Source: a bacterium
GTDB taxonomy: Bacteria > NPL-UPA2 > JAUVJM01
DNA: 23,490 nt
Direction of reading: 5' to 3'
NCBI GenBank assembly: GCA_030596585.1
Contig: JAUVJM010000010.1
Span: 1-23,490, forward strand
Numbering within the stretch: position 1 is the stretch's first letter; every line of letters begins with the position of its first letter. The notes beneath the pieces were generated by a model. The model searched no databases and was not told the origin of the DNA. It saw only the letters and a list, made by a program, of their open reading frames with translations. The position numbers were made by a program, and so were the translations under genes. Shown in pieces: positions 21,427 through 23,490 of this stretch.

Positions 21427-22176
21427 ATGAGCAACGGAAATATCTACGATGCAATAAAGGGTGTGGGGAAAAGCTTCTGGAATGCGTGGGAAGGTTTGCT
21501 CTATTCCCTATATACCCAACAGCACATGAGGTTCCATTTTTTCGCGGCGATCCTCGTTGTGAGCCTGGGAGTTGTTCTGGAGCTTCCGCCGGTTGAAATG
21601 GCTATTTTATCTGTGCTGATTATTCTTGTCATAGGCTTCGAAATCGTCAACACTTCTGTTGAATCTGCCATGGACCATGTGACGGAGGAGATGAAGCCGC
21701 TGGTGAAGCGTGCAAAGGATGCGGCTGCCGGCGCGGTTTTAGTATGCTCTTTCGGAAGTGTGATTATCGCCGGCTATCTTTTTCTGCCCAGGCTTGTGGG
21801 TATGTTTCATGCCGGTGGCTGGCTGGCTGAGTACAGAGGTGATATTTTATCCTTTGGGACTATAGTCGGAGCAACGGTTCTTTTTGCCGTGGTCCGCGGG
21901 AGGAGAGTCTCGGTTGCGGTGATGTTGTTGTGCTCATCCTGCTGTGGGTTTGCCTTCTCGCACATTTGCGGAACCAGATGGCACATTCCGTCGTTCCTTG
22001 TACTGGTCTCAGGTTCCATAATGCTCTTGACAGGCATGGTGCGGAGCAGGGAAGAGAAAAGGGCAAAGGAGCACATCAATCTGCATCCGCGTTATGACCT
22101 GCCGGCGCTCAAATACATAGTAACAGGCGAGTTTTTTGGATTCATGCTGTGGCTTCTACTGAGATTTGCCGGCTGA
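21427..22176 (+). CDS. dgkA: DgkA-type diacylglycerol/undecaprenol kinase with C-terminal membrane extension
   Basis: Residues 1-125 are a small integral-membrane lipid kinase: GKSFWNAWEGLLYSLYTQQH, FEIVNTSVESAMDHVTEEM with the catalytic glutamates, and VKRAKDAAAGAVLVCS. Such enzymes phosphorylate diacylglycerol or undecaprenol at the membrane and are usually 120-140 residues. Here 120 further residues follow, with three more hydrophobic segments (ILSFGTIVGATVLFAVV, VAVMLLCSSCCGFAF, FFGFMLWLLLRF) and four cysteines (169, 172, 173, 181). PAP2 phosphatase motifs, known in some DgkA fusions, are not evident. The ribosome binding site is weak. The TGA stop lies in a 7-bp tandem repeat. Confidence 0.88.
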   Translation: MSNGNIYDAIKGVGKSFWNAWEGLLYSLYTQQHMRFHFFAAILVVSLGVVLELPPVEMAILSVLIILVIGFEIVNTSVESAMDHVTEEMKPLVKRAKDAAAGAVLVCSFGSVIIAGYLFLPRLVGMFHAGGWLAEYRGDILSFGTIVGATVLFAVVRGRRVSVAVMLLCSSCCGFAFSHICGTRWHIPSFLVLVSGSIMLLTGMVRSREEKRAKEHINLHPRYDLPALKYIVTGEFFGFMLWLLLRFAG

Positions 22177-22193
22177 TCACTGACCACTGTTTT
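22173..22193. repeat. 7-bp tandem repeat at dgkA stop
   Basis: Units CTGATCA, CTGACCA, CTGTTTT. This is the reverse complement of the CAGTGGT family at pheA and ribH. The first unit contains the dgkA stop (TGA, 22174-22176). Confidence 0.7.
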
Positions 22194-22208
22194 TAGGGGG
22201 GTAGGGAA

Positions 22209-23120
22209 GTGTCGGGGAAAAAATACATTCCCATAATGGCGGCGACTTTCATCTGGATATGGCCGTCGATCATCATCAAATTTCTGAGTCCTTACTTTGA
22301 TGGTCACACGCAGAACTTCTACAGGTATCTTGCGGCTGTGGGAGTGCTTGTGCCGCTTAATCTAATTTGGCTCAGAGCAGAATTCATGCGTTCTTTGAAG
22401 AACATCAGGCAGTTTCTTCTGCCGGTGTTTCTTGTCTTCACCTTTCAGACACTCTGGGTGAAGGGGGTATATTTACTCGAGCCGGCAATGGCTGTTCTTA
22501 TCAGCAGATCGCATGTCCTGTTCGTAGCGTTTTTCTCTTTTGCTTTGTTTGCCGATGAGAGGAAAGTTATCGGTTCCCGGTATTTCATAGCCGGTTCGCT
22601 TATGGCTGTACTCGGCGTTACGGGCGTTGTCGTGGGCAAGAGTAATTTCGGGTTTGGCTATCCTGGTACCGGTGTGCTCATTATTCTCCTGGGTGCCGTT
22701 GCGTGGGCGCTCTACCTGATATCTGTGAAAAGGATAGTGAGGAATACTGATACTCTCGTTGCTGTCAGTGTCATCTTTTGTCTTGCTCTTCCTCTTTTTT
22801 TTCTGGCGAGTCTTCTGTTTGGCAATATCGGCGATCTTATGGAAGCTCCTGCCGGGGTGAATGCGATTCTCTTTGTATCCGGGATTTTCTGCGTGGGTAT
22901 TGCGAACGCTTTTAATTACAAGAGCATAAAGATTCTCGGGACAGCCGTGAGTTCGAATTTCGTCTTGATTACTCCTTTTTTTACGGCGATAGCATCATAT
23001 TACATATTTGGTGAGATTCTCAGTCTCCGGCAGATCGTATCGGGTGTTGTGCTTGTTCTGGGCTGCATTTTCCTCCTGCGTAGTACAAGGGTTATGACGT
23101 TCCGCCGCTCGCCTTCATAA
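22209..23120 (+). CDS. EamA (drug/metabolite transporter) family permease
   Basis: A 303-residue inner-membrane protein with about ten hydrophobic segments in two EamA halves. The first half includes IMAATFIWIWPSIIIKFLSP and LEPAMAVLISRSHVLFVAFFSF, with FADERKVIGSRYFIAGSLMAVLGV. The second half includes LIILLGAVAWALYLISVKRIV, VSGIFCVGIANAFNYKSIKILG and a C-terminal TPFFTAIASYYIFGEILSLRQI, typical of the family's conserved P-F-x-A...GE turn. Substrate cannot be predicted. The start is a GTG about seven bases after a GGGGGG run; the family normally begins with a membrane helix this close to the start. Confidence 0.88.
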   Translation: MSGKKYIPIMAATFIWIWPSIIIKFLSPYFDGHTQNFYRYLAAVGVLVPLNLIWLRAEFMRSLKNIRQFLLPVFLVFTFQTLWVKGVYLLEPAMAVLISRSHVLFVAFFSFALFADERKVIGSRYFIAGSLMAVLGVTGVVVGKSNFGFGYPGTGVLIILLGAVAWALYLISVKRIVRNTDTLVAVSVIFCLALPLFFLASLLFGNIGDLMEAPAGVNAILFVSGIFCVGIANAFNYKSIKILGTAVSSNFVLITPFFTAIASYYIFGEILSLRQIVSGVVLVLGCIFLLRSTRVMTFRRSPS

Positions 23121-23213
23121 TTACCCTGCTATCATTCCTTCTCTAAATTTAGCCCCAAATTTGAGGTATATGGCAATTTTGTGGGTTTGCCTATATGAAA
23201 CCCCGCGACTGAC

Positions 23214-23275
23214 GAAGAATCTATAGAGATTCTTTGCGGAGTTTATTGAGTGAAACGAATGTGCTCAGAATGACA
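23214..23275. repeat. Family A element, 5'-truncated copy
   Basis: GAAGAATCT-ATAG-AGATTCTT hairpin followed by a diverged middle containing GAGTGAAACGAATG and the right end TCAGAATGACA. The left TGTCATTCTGA end is missing. Confidence 0.65.
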
Positions 23276-23305
23276 GAATAGGCATACGCAAAAATTAATG
23301 CCTTT

Positions 23306-23365
23306 TATTCTTCGAGTAAGCAAAAGCGCATCGAGAAGGTAGGTTCTCGACAAGCTCGAACAATA
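23306..23365. repeat. Family B core, isolated copy
   Basis: A 60-bp sequence with imperfect inverted ends TATTCTTCGAG and CTCGAACAATA and the internal AAGCGCATCGAGAAG also found in the core at 19895-19976. The GTAAATATTCG outer ends are absent. Confidence 0.65.
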
Positions 23366-23410
23366 ATTCGTAACTGTGAATGGTTACATTTATTGTTTTC
23401 TATTCCCCAT

Positions 23411-23439
23411 TTGCTACGTCTGATAATACCTCTTATGTA
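23411..23439 (+). promoter_or_regulatory. Candidate promoter at right edge
   Basis: TTGCTA and TATGTA separated by 17 bp, just before a possible gene start at 23459. Weak match to consensus. Confidence 0.3.
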
Positions 23440-23458
23440 AACTACAGGATGGGGTAAA

Positions 23459-23490
23459 GTGAATCCTCAACTATGGATGCTAAGTTATGG
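23459..23490 (+). CDS. Possible start of next gene
   Basis: A GTG preceded by GGATGGGG opens a frame reading MNPQLWMLSYG to the window end. Only eleven residues are visible, so it cannot be assigned. Confidence 0.2.
   Translation, partial: MNPQLWMLSY

Larger units (their letters stand above)
23121..23490. other. 370-bp non-coding region after the transporter gene
   Basis: Near the left end, ATATGGCAA (23168-23176) and TTGCCTATAT form an imperfect hairpin without a clear T-tract, so a terminator is doubtful. A truncated family A element and an isolated family B core follow. Right of 23366 I see only a candidate promoter and a possible gene start at the window edge. Confidence 0.6.

Noticed and set aside
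23168..23195. Rho-independent terminator after the EamA gene
   Set aside because: The hairpin is imperfect and A+T-rich, and is followed by GAAACC rather than a T-tract.

Overview
The window is ordinary bacterial chromosome of roughly 50% G+C, almost all genes on the + strand. Nothing in it fixes the species. The gene set and the dense load of short intergenic repeats suggest an uncultured, free-living anaerobe-type lineage (for example Omnitrophota, Planctomycetota or a neighbouring candidate phylum), but this is a weak inference.

Layout. (1) 1-5075: the end of a zinc-type alcohol dehydrogenase, then trpS, scpA, scpB, pheA and hisC, covering tryptophanyl-tRNA charging, condensin loading and phenylalanine synthesis. 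(2) 5072-6229, minus strand: an exported bactofilin-like membrane protein, the only clear minus-strand gene. (3) 6548-8492: rarA and a 5-formyltetrahydrofolate cyclo-ligase. (4) 8731-13909: rny (RNase Y) and ymdB, then a cyclodeaminase (fchA-like), acylphosphatase, queH and a PP-loop thiouridylase-like gene. A near-consensus promoter lies ahead of rny. (5) 14018-18618: a riboflavin block ribD-ribE-ribBA-ribH followed by nusB. A type II toxin-antitoxin cassette is lodged between ribD and ribE. (6) 18622-23120: lepB, an anchored hypothetical protein, a LacD/YihT-like class I aldolase, a DgkA-type lipid kinase with an unusual C-terminal extension, and an EamA transporter. A new gene may begin at the right edge.

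The genes are mostly housekeeping. RibD, RibE, RibBA and RibH supply nearly the whole riboflavin pathway. The cyclo-ligase and cyclodeaminase both make 5,10-methenyl-tetrahydrofolate. RNase Y and YmdB are a common RNA-turnover/signalling pair. QueH and the PP-loop protein point to tRNA modification.

The most unusual content is between the genes. At least four unrelated repeat classes occur: (a) degenerate 7-bp tandem arrays of several different sequences, which repeatedly begin on, or contain, the stop codon of the upstream gene (pheA, queH, ribBA, ribH, nusB, dgkA); (b) 60-90 bp elements with TGTCATTCTGA inverted ends; (c) 88-159 bp elements with GTAAATATTCG inverted ends and a separately occurring core; (d) G+C-rich nested palindromes that also start with TGTCATTC. 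Degenerate pieces of class (b) appear to form the leaders of rarA and of the PP-loop gene. No rRNA, tRNA, CRISPR array, insertion sequence with transposase, or FMN riboswitch was seen. No new multi-gene defence or metabolic system was found; the repeat organisation and the toxin-antitoxin cassette in the rib operon are the best leads.
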